64,000 bases of DNA from Flavobacteriaceae bacterium (lineage in GTDB: Bacteria > Bacteroidota > Bacteroidia > Flavobacteriales > Flavobacteriaceae), in the NCBI GenBank assembly GCA_018402135.1, contig JAGYJF010000003.1, positions 971,703 through 1,035,702 on the forward strand. Reading direction: 5' to 3'. Every line of letters starts with the position of its first letter. Position 1 is the first letter of the stretch. The notes under the pieces were generated by a model, which was given only the letters and a program-made list of their open reading frames with translations, did not search any database and was not told the DNA's origin. Position numbers and translations under genes: made by a program. Positions 46,296-55,729 of the stretch are shown piece after piece.

Positions 46296-48032
46296 TTAAC
46301 TGTTCATTGATATCAAAAATTCTTCGTTGTTTCTAGTCTGTTTGAAACGATCATTAACAAATTCCATAGCTTCTACAGGATTCATATCAGCTAAGTATTT
46401 TCTCATAATCCACATGCGCTGAATGGTGTTTTCATCTAATAACAAATCATCACGTCTAGTGCTTGAAGACACCAAATCAATCGCTGGGAATATTCTTCGG
46501 TTAGAAATGCGTCTATCCAATTGTAGTTCCATATTTCCTGTTCCTTTAAACTCTTCAAAAATCACTTCATCCATTTTTGAACCAGTTTCGGTTAATGCCG
46601 TAGCAATAATGGTTAACGAGCCACCATTTTCAATGTTTCGGGCAGCACCAAAGAAGCGCTTTGGTTTGTGAAGCGCATTGGCATCAACACCACCACTTAA
46701 AATCTTACCTGAGGCTGGTTGTACTGTATTGTAAGCACGTGCAAGTCTGGTAATAGAATCTAATAAAATTACTACATCATGTCCGCACTCTACTAATCGT
46801 TTTGCCTTTTCAAGTACAATATCAGCTACTTTAACATGCTCGTGTGCTTCTTTATCGAATGTAGAGGCAATAACTTCTCCTCTAACATGACGCTGCATAT
46901 CGGTTACTTCTTCTGGACGCTCATCAATTAATAAAATCATTTGGTAAACTTCTGGATGGTTTGCTGCAATGGCATTGGCAACGTCCTTTAAAAGCATTGT
47001 TTTACCCGTTTTTGGCTGGGAAACAATCATTCCCCTTTGTCCTTTACCAATAGGCGCAAACAAATCCATGATTCTAGTAGAAATGGTACTTTGCTTTTCT
47101 GCTATATTGAATTTTTCAGTTGGAAATAAAGGTGTCAAATGTTCAAATGACACACGATCTCTAACTACATTTGGCGCAAGCCCATTAATTTTACTCACCT
47201 TGATTAAAGGAAAGTATTTCTCACCTTCTTTCGGCGGACGTACATGTCCTAGAACTGTATCTCCTTTTTTAAGTCCGAAAAGTCGTATCTGAGATTGTGA
47301 TACATATATATCATCAGGTGATGATAAATAATTATAGTCCGACGAACGCAAAAAGCCGTAGCCGTCCTGCATAACATCTAGAACTCCTTCACTTTCAATG
47401 ATGGCATCAAACTCATAATCTGGTTCTCGGTAGCGGTTTCTACTATCCTTATTGCCATTATTTTTTTCAGATTGATTGGTATTCTGATTCCCGTTTGTTT
47501 CTTTTTGTCTTTGCGGTCTTGGCTGATCTCTTTTAGAATTGTTATTCTGATTGGGATTAGATTGCTGTTTGTTCTCTGATTGCTGCTGATTATTATTTCT
47601 ATTATCAGTTTTATCAGTTTTATTAATTTTTTCCTCTGTGTTCGATGGCTCTTGAGGAGCTGGTTTATTTGGAGCTGGCGGCTTTTGAGTATTATTTTGC
47701 GCTGCTTTTGGCTTTGCTTCCGATAGAGTTTCTGTTTTATCGGTAAACTCCATTTTTTGCTGCTCTTTAGGCTTGTTAGGAGTTCGTTGCACACGTTCTC
47801 TTTTTTGTTTTGGCACTGGTTTTTTAGACGCTGGCGCTTCCTGAGTTTTTATTGGTGCAGCAATTTCTTTTATTTCTTCTTGTACAACCTTTGGATTGGC
47901 TGCTTGTAGGTCTAATATTTGATATACTAAATCTAATTTTTTTAAAGTTTTGTATTTTGGAACTTTAAGCTTTTGAGCTATTTCTTGTAACTCGGAGAGT
48001 TTTTTCTCTTTTAATTGTGAAATTTCAAACAT
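46296..48032 (-). CDS. rho: Transcription termination factor Rho
   Basis: Hexameric RNA-dependent ATPase, 578 residues. The N-terminal helical domain ([24 protein letters not shown]) is followed by a long Lys/Pro/Gln/Asn-rich low-complexity insert (about residues 60-205, including [19 protein letters not shown]), as in other Bacteroidota. The RNA-binding domain has [20 protein letters not shown]; the ATPase domain has the P-loop [36 protein letters not shown] and the R-loop region. The insert may drive condensate formation, as reported for some gut Bacteroidota Rho; that is an inference here. Confidence 0.96.
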   Translation of the reverse strand: MFEISQLKEKKLSELQEIAQKLKVPKYKTLKKLDLVYQILDLQAANPKVVQEEIKEIAAPIKTQEAPASKKPVPKQKRERVQRTPNKPKEQQKMEFTDKTETLSEAKPKAAQNNTQKPPAPNKPAPQEPSNTEEKINKTDKTDNRNNNQQQSENKQQSNPNQNNNSKRDQPRPQRQKETNGNQNTNQSEKNNGNKDSRNRYREPDYEFDAIIESEGVLDVMQDGYGFLRSSDYNYLSSPDDIYVSQSQIRLFGLKKGDTVLGHVRPPKEGEKYFPLIKVSKINGLAPNVVRDRVSFEHLTPLFPTEKFNIAEKQSTISTRIMDLFAPIGKGQRGMIVSQPKTGKTMLLKDVANAIAANHPEVYQMILLIDERPEEVTDMQRHVRGEVIASTFDKEAHEHVKVADIVLEKAKRLVECGHDVVILLDSITRLARAYNTVQPASGKILSGGVDANALHKPKRFFGAARNIENGGSLTIIATALTETGSKMDEVIFEEFKGTGNMELQLDRRISNRRIFPAIDLVSSSTRRDDLLLDENTIQRMWIMRKYLADMNPVEAMEFVNDRFKQTRNNEEFLISMNS

Positions 48033-48246
48033 GAATATGTGAATGATATTAATTATAAAATAATAAAGATTTACACCTAGATTTTTGAGTAAAAAATAAT
48101 TGAATAAATCTGAATAAATTGAAGATTATGATATCGGGCTAATTAAATGCGCCACAATACTTATGCAATAATACAATTTTATTTTAAATTAAGCTATTCA
48201 TTCAAAATAATCTGTTAATTTTGCTATCCAAATTAATATAATTTAA

Positions 48247-48657
48247 GTGATACAACGCATTCAAACACTATATTTAGCCTTAGCTGCCATAGTTTCAGGT
48301 ATTTTTATTTTTGTGTTTTCAATGTGGACCACCGCATCTGGCGACGTGTTGTTTGCTCAGCAAGATATGACGATGATGATAATGTTTTTGGCGTCTGCAT
48401 TAATTTCAGTTGTTACAATTTTAAAATTTAAAGACAGGAAATCTCAATTTGTGTTGGGACGACTTAATATCATATTAAACTTTGTTTTACTAGGATTCAT
48501 TGTATATCAATCACAAACATTATCTGGAGAAACGGCGGTTTCTGAGAAAGGTATTGGGATGGTTCTTCCTTTGGTTTCTATCGTTTTTATTGCCTTAGCT
48601 AATAAGGCTATTAAAAAGGATGAAGATCTCGTAAAATCTGTTGATAGATTGCGATAA
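48247..48657 (+). CDS. DUF4293 membrane protein
   Basis: A 136-residue protein with four predicted membrane helices (about residues 6-28, 45-62, 70-92 and 106-122) and a charged C-terminal end KKDEDLVKSVDRLR. Its start is GTG at 48247, giving the family-typical MIQRIQTLYLALAAIVSG. I recognise it as DUF4293, a Bacteroidota family frequently beside rho; its function is unknown. It is divergent from rho across a 214-bp gap with a -7-like TAATTTTG at 48216-48223. Confidence 0.9.
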   Translation: MIQRIQTLYLALAAIVSGIFIFVFSMWTTASGDVLFAQQDMTMMIMFLASALISVVTILKFKDRKSQFVLGRLNIILNFVLLGFIVYQSQTLSGETAVSEKGIGMVLPLVSIVFIALANKAIKKDEDLVKSVDRLR

Positions 48658-48685
48658 ACCTTACATCTTAGTAGTATTAGTGCGT

Positions 48686-48719
48686 AAAAAATCCGAAGTG
48701 AAAGCTTCGGATTTTTTTG
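48686..48719 (+). terminator. DUF4293 gene terminator
   Basis: Stem ATCCGAAG / CTTCGGAT within A and T runs; loop TGAAAG. Confidence 0.92.
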
Positions 48720-48758
48720 TTTGAATCAAAGAAATTTTCGGAATAAATTTAACATCGA

Positions 48759-49250
48759 TTATCGCTTTATCTCTATCACCTCTAAATTATCAATTTTGCT
48801 ACCGTCAATAGTAAATCGCAGCATGGTTCTTACTTGATGAAATCCATAAATACCTATTGCACCAGGGTTCATATGTAATAAGTTTAATTTTTTATCTGGT
48901 ATTACCTTCAGAATATGCGAATGACCACATATGAAAAGTTTTGGCGGTTGCGATTGAAGTATGGGTCTAATTTTAGGATTGTATCTGCCAGGGTAACCGC
49001 CAATATGAGTCATTAAAACTTCAACATTTTCACACATAAATCTGGTGGTTTCAGGAAATTCCAATCTTGCTTCGCTATTGTCAATATTACCGTATACGGC
49101 TCTTAAAGGTTTTAGTTTTTTGATGGTTTCAGTCACTTTTAAATCCCCGATATCACCAGCATGCCAAACTTCATCAGCATTTTTTATATGCTTAATTACC
49201 AAGTCGTCAATATAACTGTGTGTATCCGAAAGCAATAATATTTTTGTCAT
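48759..49250 (-). CDS. YfcE/MJ0936-type metallophosphoesterase
   Basis: A 163-residue cytosolic phosphodiesterase. Metal-binding motifs appear in order: LLSDTHSYIDD (Asp, His), EVWHAGDIGDL (GD), AVYGNIDNSE (GN[I/H]D), MTHIGGYPGRYN (His) and ICGHSHILKV (GHSH). All five blocks of the calcineurin-like fold are present. Family members act on small phosphodiesters; the physiological substrate is unknown. It is divergent from truA and converges on the DUF4293 gene. Confidence 0.92.
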   Translation of the reverse strand: MTKILLLSDTHSYIDDLVIKHIKNADEVWHAGDIGDLKVTETIKKLKPLRAVYGNIDNSEARLEFPETTRFMCENVEVLMTHIGGYPGRYNPKIRPILQSQPPKLFICGHSHILKVIPDKKLNLLHMNPGAIGIYGFHQVRTMLRFTIDGSKIDNLEVIEIKR

Positions 49251-49287
49251 TTAACAATTCTTAAAAAATAGCTTACACAAATCTATC

Positions 49288-49295
49288 TATCTTTG
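49288..49295 (+). promoter_or_regulatory. truA -7 promoter box
   Basis: TATCTTTG, a perfect match, 29 bases before the truA start codon. Confidence 0.6.
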
Positions 49296-49324
49296 TGCAT
49301 CGTTTTCAAAATTACATTTAAAAC

Positions 49325-50074
49325 TTGAGGTACTTTATAAATTTAGGGTATAATGGCGCTAATTATCACGGATGGCAAAATCAGCCCAATGCTATTTCGG
49401 TTCAAGAAACCATAGAAAAAGCATTGACGGTGTTGTTACAAACACCCACAAAAATTGTTGGCGCAGGTCGTACCGATGCAGGAGTACACGCCTTGCAAAT
49501 GGTGGCACATTTTGATACCGACATTTTTTTTGATAGCACCGCCCTGGTATTTAAGTTGAATTCATTTTTGCCAAACGATATCGTAATTCATTACATTTAT
49601 GAGGTAAGCCCTAATGCACATGCAAGATTTGATGCCACTAGTAGAACCTATCACTATAAAATTACCCAACAAAAAAATCCCTTTGTCCATGGTTTGGCAT
49701 TTGAAATGTATTTGCCATTGAATGTGGATGAAATGAATAGAGCCACTAAATTGTTATTAGACCATAACGATTTTCAATGCTTTTCTAAATCACATACGGA
49801 TGTAAAAACGTATTATTGTGATATTTCTGAAGCCTATTGGAATGTAGAAAATGGTTTTTTAATTTTTACCATCACGGCAGATAGATTTTTAAGAAATATG
49901 GTGAGAGCGATTGTGGGAACGATGGTAAATATTGGCCTAGGAAAAACCAGTTTGGAACAATTACATCAAATTCTTAATTCAAAAGATAGGAGTGAAGCTG
50001 GATTTTCGGCACCGGCTTGTGGACTTTATTTAACACATATCAATTATCCGGAACAAATTAAACCGAAACTTTAA
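49325..50074 (+). CDS. truA: tRNA pseudouridine synthase A
   Basis: Enzyme of 249 residues that modifies uridines 38-40 of tRNA anticodon arms. The catalytic Asp51 is in VGAGRTDAGVHA; LGYNGANYHGWQNQPN, SRTYHYKI and RFLRNMVRAIVGTMVNIG are also typical. The start is a TTG at 49325, which gives the expected N terminus MRYFINLGY; no in-frame ATG is available. It ends 3 bp before the ABC exporter gene, so the two are co-transcribed. Confidence 0.95.
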   Translation: MRYFINLGYNGANYHGWQNQPNAISVQETIEKALTVLLQTPTKIVGAGRTDAGVHALQMVAHFDTDIFFDSTALVFKLNSFLPNDIVIHYIYEVSPNAHARFDATSRTYHYKITQQKNPFVHGLAFEMYLPLNVDEMNRATKLLLDHNDFQCFSKSHTDVKTYYCDISEAYWNVENGFLIFTITADRFLRNMVRAIVGTMVNIGLGKTSLEQLHQILNSKDRSEAGFSAPACGLYLTHINYPEQIKPKL

Positions 50075-50077
50075 CCA

Positions 50078-51853
50078 ATGCGAGATACTTCAAATAGTGT
50101 ATTTGACACCATGCTTTTTAAGCGTTTACTTCATTTTGTAAAGCCTTATAAGCTTGTATTCGTGGCATCTTTGTTGCTGGTAATTGGCCTAGCGATTTTT
50201 GGTGCTGCCAGACCTTATGTATTACAGATAGCGATTGATGAGCAAGTTGCACAAAAGAAATACACGGGTTTTGTACTGTTGGTTGTGGTAATGATTGCAC
50301 TCTTGGTTTTAGAAGTAGTTTGTAATCTTTTTTTTATTTACTATGCTTCTTGGCTTGGACAGACGGTGGTGAAAGATATCAGAATAAAGCTTTTTGAGCA
50401 TATGATGAGCTTTAAAATGAAATATTTTAACAACTCCTCTGTCGGTGTTTTAATCACTCGAGCCGTCACCGATATGGAACGAATTGCCGATATCTTTGGC
50501 GAAGGTTTGTTTATGATTTTTAGCGATATTCTGAAAATGATCATCGTAGGTGGTTTTATGTTTTATATGAATTGGAAGCTAAGTTTAATCGTGTTTATAA
50601 CACTACCAATTGTATTGTATGCTACCAAGATTTTTCAGAAATACATGAAACGAGCGTTTGAAGAGGTTCGCAACGAGGTCTCTAACCTAAACTCCTTTGT
50701 ACAAGAGCGCGTTACAGGTATGAAAATACTTCAACTATTTTCAAGAGAATCTACCGAATACGAAAAATTCAAGGTTATAAACGAACGCCATAAAAAAGGA
50801 TGGCTAAAAACAGTTTGGTATAATTCAATATTTTTTCCAATTGCCGAATTTTTATCATCCATTACTATGGGCGCGGTGATTTGGGTTGGTGGACTTCAAG
50901 CAATTTTAAGTGAAACGGCCACATTGGGACATTTAATGGCATTTATTATGTTTATTCCTATGATGTACAGACCGCTTAACCAGATTGCCAATAAATTCAA
51001 TACCTTGCAAATGGGAATGGTGGCCGCTGATCGCGTGTTTAAGGTCTTGGATACTTCTTCGCAAATTGATGACGTAGGAACGCAGCAGGCACCGCATTTT
51101 AAAGGTGATATATCTTTTAAACAGGTTGAATTCTCTTATGTTTCAGATGAAAAGGTTTTAAAAGGTATTTCTTTCGAAGCCAATTCGGGGCAAACCATCG
51201 CTATTGTTGGTGCTACTGGTGCCGGAAAATCAACGGTAATCAATTTATTGGGTCGCTTTTACGACATCGATGGTGGCCAAATTCTAGTAGATGGCACCAA
51301 TATAAAAACCTATACATTATCGTCGTTGAGACGCCAGATAGCAGTGGTATTACAGGATGTGTTTTTGTTTGCTGATACTATAATGAATAATATTACCCTC
51401 AAAAATGAAGCGATTACCGAAGAAGATGTAATTCAGGCAGCGAAAGATATTGGTATACACGAGTTTATTATGAGCCTTCCTAATGGCTATCAATATAATG
51501 TAAAAGAGCGTGGCGTGATGTTATCATCAGGTCAAAAGCAGCTTATTTCATTTTTACGTGCTTATGTTACCAATCCAAGTATTTTGATTTTGGACGAAGC
51601 AACCTCATCTGTTGATGCCTATTCGGAGCAATTGATACAAAAGGCGACCGAAAAAATAACCAAAGGCAGAACTTCTATTGTGATAGCGCATCGCTTAGCG
51701 ACCATACAAAAGGCCGATAAAATTTTAGTAATGGATGCGGGTGAAATTGTTGAACAAGGCACGCATAAAGAATTACTACAACAGGAAAATGGGTATTATA
51801 AAAACTTATACGAAGTACAATTTACAAAGGCGGTGCAAAATCTTATGGGTTAA
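50078..51853 (+). CDS. ABC exporter, fused permease and ATPase (MsbA-like)
   Basis: A half-transporter of 591 residues that should act as a dimer in the inner membrane. Six membrane helices (about residues 20-310) precede the ATPase domain, with Walker A GATGAGKST near residue 380, Q-loop VLQDVFLFA, the signature motif LSSGQKQL and Walker B ILILDEATSSVD, then the switch His in IVIAHRL. The substrate cannot be read from sequence: lipid A flippase-like or multidrug roles are both common. It follows truA by 3 bp. Its last 11 bases overlap the end of the convergent DUF3667 gene if that gene is read to its second stop. Confidence 0.93.
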   Translation: MRDTSNSVFDTMLFKRLLHFVKPYKLVFVASLLLVIGLAIFGAARPYVLQIAIDEQVAQKKYTGFVLLVVVMIALLVLEVVCNLFFIYYASWLGQTVVKDIRIKLFEHMMSFKMKYFNNSSVGVLITRAVTDMERIADIFGEGLFMIFSDILKMIIVGGFMFYMNWKLSLIVFITLPIVLYATKIFQKYMKRAFEEVRNEVSNLNSFVQERVTGMKILQLFSRESTEYEKFKVINERHKKGWLKTVWYNSIFFPIAEFLSSITMGAVIWVGGLQAILSETATLGHLMAFIMFIPMMYRPLNQIANKFNTLQMGMVAADRVFKVLDTSSQIDDVGTQQAPHFKGDISFKQVEFSYVSDEKVLKGISFEANSGQTIAIVGATGAGKSTVINLLGRFYDIDGGQILVDGTNIKTYTLSSLRRQIAVVLQDVFLFADTIMNNITLKNEAITEEDVIQAAKDIGIHEFIMSLPNGYQYNVKERGVMLSSGQKQLISFLRAYVTNPSILILDEATSSVDAYSEQLIQKATEKITKGRTSIVIAHRLATIQKADKILVMDAGEIVEQGTHKELLQQENGYYKNLYEVQFTKAVQNLMG

Positions 51854-52616
51854 TAATTTTTGTAGTAATCATATAGATAGCTGTTACAATTATAATTCCG
51901 ATGAAAATAGTAAAAAATACAACCAAAAATAATAATGTTTTTAAAATAAGTTGTTTAGCATTGAGTTCAAATATGCGCTGTAAACTATACATATAATAAA
52001 AAAACATAAACACATAAACTAAAAATGTGTATTACAAATAATATTCTGGTGCAATAAAAAGCATCATTTGTCCAAAGAAAACTGATAGAATTGATATCGC
52101 AGACATACTGTAAATGTAAATTATAACATGTTCTGTAAAATTGTAGCGTTTATTGTAGAAGACAATAATTGATATAAGTGCCATAAACGGAATCATCGCA
52201 GAAAGTATTAAGGAACCATATTCAAATGCAGTATCTGGCGAATTTTCGATCATTTGTACGGCCTCATCGCTATACATGTCATTATTGAACATGTTGGAAT
52301 AATTAAAATATTCCGAATAAAACTTTTGAATGATAAGGATAGATAAACCACTAAGGGTTAATGATACTCCAAAGAAGTTTAATGGATTTACATAACGCAT
52401 TCTTACACCATCAACATAAGAACCAATAACCGCTTCAGGTTTTTTAAATAGGTCAATGAATGTTCTGAACAATTTATTATCATAATTAAAAAAAGTCTCC
52501 CCTAAGTGAATCATCAAATTCCTTAAGGTGAGCCTATTTTTTATCACTTTTGCCCCGCAGTTATGACAATAATCTGCGTTAGGCTGTAGTTCTGAATGGC
52601 AATTTTTGCAATGCAT
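51843..52616 (-). pseudogene. DUF3667-family membrane protein interrupted by an in-frame TAA
   Basis: The protein starts MHCKNCHSELQPNADYCHNCGAKV, a zinc-ribbon with two CxxC pairs, followed by GETFFNYDNKLFRTFIDLFKKPEAVIGSYVDGVRMRYVNPLNFFGVS (read in parts), the DUF3667 signature, and membrane helices. It stops at a TAA (52032-52034) after 194 residues. The same frame continues for 62 more residues without a stop (YTFLVYVFMFFYYMYSL, then RIFELNAKQLILKTLLFLVV and a final helix) to a TAA at 51843-51845. The extension has the family's closing helices, so the first stop looks like a point mutation or base-call error. It is co-transcribed after the c-di-AMP synthase gene. Confidence 0.8.
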
Positions 52617-53398
52617 TAACCCAAATCGGTTTTAATTTTTTGAATCAATTCTTTGGTGTCTTTAAAGATTGAAAATTCACCATTTCGAATATAAGAAATT
52701 TGTCCAGATTCTTCACTAACCACCAATGCCAAAGCATCGGTTTTTTCCGTGATACCAATGGCGGCACGATGTCTCAGGCCAAAATGCTCGGGGATATTTT
52801 TTTCCATATTAACCGGTAGAATTACACGTGTAGCCTTAACTACATTGTTTGCAATAATGATGGCTCCGTCGTGTAGCGGACTATTTTTAAAAAAGATACT
52901 TTCAATAATGGCTTGCGATACATTAATGTTGGTTTCATCGCCCGTAGCCAATAAAAAATCTAAATTGTTGTTACGTTCAAGCACTATCAATGCACCAGTT
53001 TTAGAGCTACCCATTTTACTACACGCCATCACCAATTCTTCAACATTGGTTTCATTGAGCGTATCACTCTTCACAAACTTTAAATTGCTGAGAAACTTTC
53101 CTTTTCCTGCAATATTGGTAGAGCCTACCATGAGTAAGAATTTTCTAATTTCCGGTTGAAATACTACAATTAAGGCGATAATTCCTACCTTCATGAAGCC
53201 TCCAAAAATGGTATTAAGTAATTCCATATTTAAAAACTCGGTGAGTTTCCAAACAAAATAGAGTATAATAATTCCGATAAAAATATTGATAGCAACGGTG
53301 CCTTTGATGAGTCTATATAAATAATACAGTAAGATGGCAACTAAAATGACATCTAGAAAATCAATCACTCCAAAATCCCAAGCTTTAAATGTATCCAA
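52616..53398 (-). CDS. cdaA: Diadenylate cyclase CdaA
   Basis: Membrane enzyme of 260 residues that joins two ATP molecules into the second messenger cyclic di-AMP. Three N-terminal membrane helices (about residues 12-80) lead to the DAC domain with the catalytic DGA motif in SPLHDGAIIIANN (about residue 176) and RHR in FGLRHRAAIGITEKTDALALVVSEE (read in parts). The usual N terminus of this enzyme and the length are standard. Its stop overlaps the start of the DUF3667 gene by one base. It follows a lipoprotein gene and folP on the same strand, an arrangement seen in other Flavobacteriaceae. Confidence 0.95.
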   Translation of the reverse strand: MDTFKAWDFGVIDFLDVILVAILLYYLYRLIKGTVAINIFIGIIILYFVWKLTEFLNMELLNTIFGGFMKVGIIALIVVFQPEIRKFLLMVGSTNIAGKGKFLSNLKFVKSDTLNETNVEELVMACSKMGSSKTGALIVLERNNNLDFLLATGDETNINVSQAIIESIFFKNSPLHDGAIIIANNVVKATRVILPVNMEKNIPEHFGLRHRAAIGITEKTDALALVVSEESGQISYIRNGEFSIFKDTKELIQKIKTDLG

Positions 53399-53431
53399 TG
53401 GCTGGCTTTTTTGTAAATGTAGAAAATTTAA

Positions 53432-54121
53432 TTAATTGATTATGTATTCTGTGTTTGCAATATTGACTTTATTTTCGGAAAAAACTTCAATTTTTCTTTT
53501 AGCTGTGATATATTCTTGAAAGCTCAAATTACCATTGAAAGCCAAATAAATCATATCACTTTTGGTATTCTTAAAGACTTCCTTTTCAAGAATTTCGCTT
53601 AAATTGCCTTTATATCTTAACTGATGTTGTGATGGGTAATAAATGTTGATTTCATTTTCCGGATTGAATTCAATCACCACTTTTTCATTAACCGAATCGT
53701 TAATCCCTAATTTTTTTATGTAACTGTTGGTCGGTTCAAATTTATAATAAACCTCAGTAAAATCTATAAATCCCAAAGTTTGCTTGCTTATATCGTTGCA
53801 ACTAAAATAATTTCTCGCGGCCTCATTTTTGTGCATTTTGGCATCGCGTTTTTTATTTTGCAGCAATACAATTGATGGAATGGCTTTGTTTAACTTGTGT
53901 CTTTTATCAACGTTCACAAGCCAGTTGGTAGTGCTAATTAAATTATTTCTATTCAACTCTAAGCTATCTTTTTTAGTAATATCATAAATAATATAAGCTG
54001 GCGATACGTCGGTGAGGTCGTTTACAAAAGCATCTTGGATTTTGGGAAGTAAAATGGTTTTTTTAGTATCGGAACATCCAATTACCATAATTAAACAGGC
54101 TATGTATAAAAGTAGCTTCAT
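53432..54121 (-). CDS. Hypothetical lipoprotein between folP and cdaA
   Basis: A 229-residue exported protein with lipoprotein signal MKLLLYIACLIMVIGC (Cys16). The mature part has SPAYIIYDITKKDSLELNRNNLISTTNW and a Lys-rich stretch, with no recognised catalytic motif. The start overlaps the folP stop as TAATG, so it is translationally coupled to folP, and it ends 33 bp before cdaA. Such a gene is a regular neighbour of this pair in Flavobacteriaceae in my memory, but I know no function for it; a link to cyclic di-AMP signalling or cell-wall sensing would be speculation. Confidence 0.75.
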   Translation of the reverse strand: MKLLLYIACLIMVIGCSDTKKTILLPKIQDAFVNDLTDVSPAYIIYDITKKDSLELNRNNLISTTNWLVNVDKRHKLNKAIPSIVLLQNKKRDAKMHKNEAARNYFSCNDISKQTLGFIDFTEVYYKFEPTNSYIKKLGINDSVNEKVVIEFNPENEINIYYPSQHQLRYKGNLSEILEKEVFKNTKSDMIYLAFNGNLSFQEYITAKRKIEVFSENKVNIANTEYIIN

Positions 54122-54945
54122 TATTTCTGTAGTTGATTAAAAAGTGTAACACATTCCATTGCTTCTTTAACGTCGTGAACTCTTAAAATATTGGCGCCTT
54201 TTTCTAAAGCAATCATATTTAATGCAGTAGTGCCATTTAATGCATGTTCTGGTGATGTTTGTAGCGTTTTGTAAATCATCGATTTTCGCGATACCCCAAC
54301 TAGTATTGGTTTATCAACTATTTGAAGCAGTTCAAGCTGACTGAGCAGTTCAAAGTTTTGTTCTATCGTTTTGGCAAATCCGAATCCTGGATCGATAATA
54401 ATGTCCACAATTCCTTTTGATTTGGTTTGTTGCAAGCGTTCACCGAAATAGGAAATAATGTCTTTACTTAAATTATTATAATTGGTAAGCTGCGTCATTG
54501 TTTGTGGCGTGCCACGCATGTGCATCATGATATACGGAACTTTTAGCTTGTCAATCGTGGCTATCATATTCTCGTCTAAAAGTCCAGCTGAAATATCATT
54601 TACCATAGCTGCACCTTGATTAACCGCTGCTTCGGCTACTTTGCTTCTAAAAGTATCTATGGAAATAAGGCAGGTTGGAAATTCATTAATCAAAAGTTTA
54701 ACAACACCATGAACGCGATTTAGTTCTTCAGATTCCGAAACGAAGTTGGCTCCAGGCCTTGAGCTGTAGCCACCAACATCAATAAACGTCGCACCTTGTT
54801 CTAGCATGCTGGCCACGGTTTTTAAGATAGAAGCCGTGTCTTTATGTTTTCCGCCATCGTAAAATGAGTCTGGCGTTAAATTAAGAACACCCATGATTTT
54901 GGGTGTAGTTAAATTGATAATTTGCCCGTTACAGTTGATATTCAA
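54121..54945 (-). CDS. folP: Dihydropteroate synthase
   Basis: A TIM-barrel enzyme of 274 residues that joins dihydropterin pyrophosphate to p-aminobenzoate in folate synthesis. Signatures are IMGVLNLTPDSFYDGG (residues 17-32), FIDVGGYSSRPGA, ISIDTFRSKVAEAA, MVNDISAGL, MHMRGTPQTM and IIDPGFGFAKTIEQN, and VGVSRKSMI with the Lys/Arg pair that binds pterin. It is the target of sulfonamides. It is the first gene of a minus-strand unit, with the lipoprotein, cdaA and DUF3667 genes behind it. Confidence 0.96.
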   Translation of the reverse strand: MNINCNGQIINLTTPKIMGVLNLTPDSFYDGGKHKDTASILKTVASMLEQGATFIDVGGYSSRPGANFVSESEELNRVHGVVKLLINEFPTCLISIDTFRSKVAEAAVNQGAAMVNDISAGLLDENMIATIDKLKVPYIMMHMRGTPQTMTQLTNYNNLSKDIISYFGERLQQTKSKGIVDIIIDPGFGFAKTIEQNFELLSQLELLQIVDKPILVGVSRKSMIYKTLQTSPEHALNGTTALNMIALEKGANILRVHDVKEAMECVTLFNQLQK

Positions 54946-55116
54946 GTTTGAAAATTTTAATATTTAAAAAAGTGAAAGCTATAAAATTTAGGTTTGAAGC
55001 TATAAAATGAATAGTATACTTTGGAATCAATTATTAATTTTAATCCTCAATAATTATCTAAATCTTTGAACTTTCAACTAATTTATGCGAAATTTACGCA
55101 AAAATAAACGTTCCGC

Positions 55117-55659
55117 ATGCAACAAACCTCACAACAGTATGACGATGTTATTAATAGTTGCCGTTCACTGTTTGAAAAAAAAATGAAAGATTACGGCAGT
55201 GCTTGGCGCATATTGCGATTGCCGTCACTTACCGACCAAATATTTATTAAAGCACAGCGCATTAGAAGCCTGCAACAAAACGGCATGAGTAAGGTTGCCG
55301 AAGGAGAGCAAAGTGAATTTATTGGCATCATCAATTATAGTATTATGGCACTTATTCAAATTGAAATGGGCATTGCCGAGCAGCCCGATTTAAACTTGGA
55401 TGAATCTTTAAAACTTTACGATAAGCATCTCAACGAAACCAAAAATTTGATGTTGAACAAAAATCACGACTACGGCGAAGCATGGCGTGATATGCGTGTG
55501 AGTTCGTTAACTGACTTAATTTTACAAAAATTATTGCGCGTAAAGCAAATTGAAAACAATAAAGGCAAAACCTTAGTAAGCGAAGGTATTGATGCCAATT
55601 ATCAAGATATGATTAACTATGCTGTGTTTGCGTTGATTCATCTCAGCCACGAAAAATAA
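55117..55659 (+). CDS. DUF1599-domain protein
   Basis: A 180-residue cytosolic protein made of two similar halves, each containing a pattern like KMKDYGSAWRILRLPSLTDQIFIKAQRI (first) and KNHDYGEAWRDMRVSSLTDLILQKLLRV (second), read in parts, followed by NYSIMALIQIE or NYAVFALIHLS. This is DUF1599, also called nucleotide-modification-associated domain 1. The internal duplication is obvious from the DYGxAWR and SLTDxI motifs at about residues 25 and 116. The enzymatic role is not established. It is divergent from folP and is followed 70 bp later by the DoxX-like gene. Confidence 0.92.
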   Translation: MQQTSQQYDDVINSCRSLFEKKMKDYGSAWRILRLPSLTDQIFIKAQRIRSLQQNGMSKVAEGEQSEFIGIINYSIMALIQIEMGIAEQPDLNLDESLKLYDKHLNETKNLMLNKNHDYGEAWRDMRVSSLTDLILQKLLRVKQIENNKGKTLVSEGIDANYQDMINYAVFALIHLSHEK

Positions 55660-55729
55660 AAGTTGTTGAACCATTGATTTAACAATGAAAACAAAACCTA
55701 AAGTTTTAGGAATTTAAAAATTAAAATTT

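Noticed and set aside
46969..47794. Frames on both strands within rho (plus-strand 46969-47292, minus-strand 47378-47794)
   Set aside because: Products of the A/G/C-biased Rho insert and ATPase region read out of frame; Rho itself is intact.
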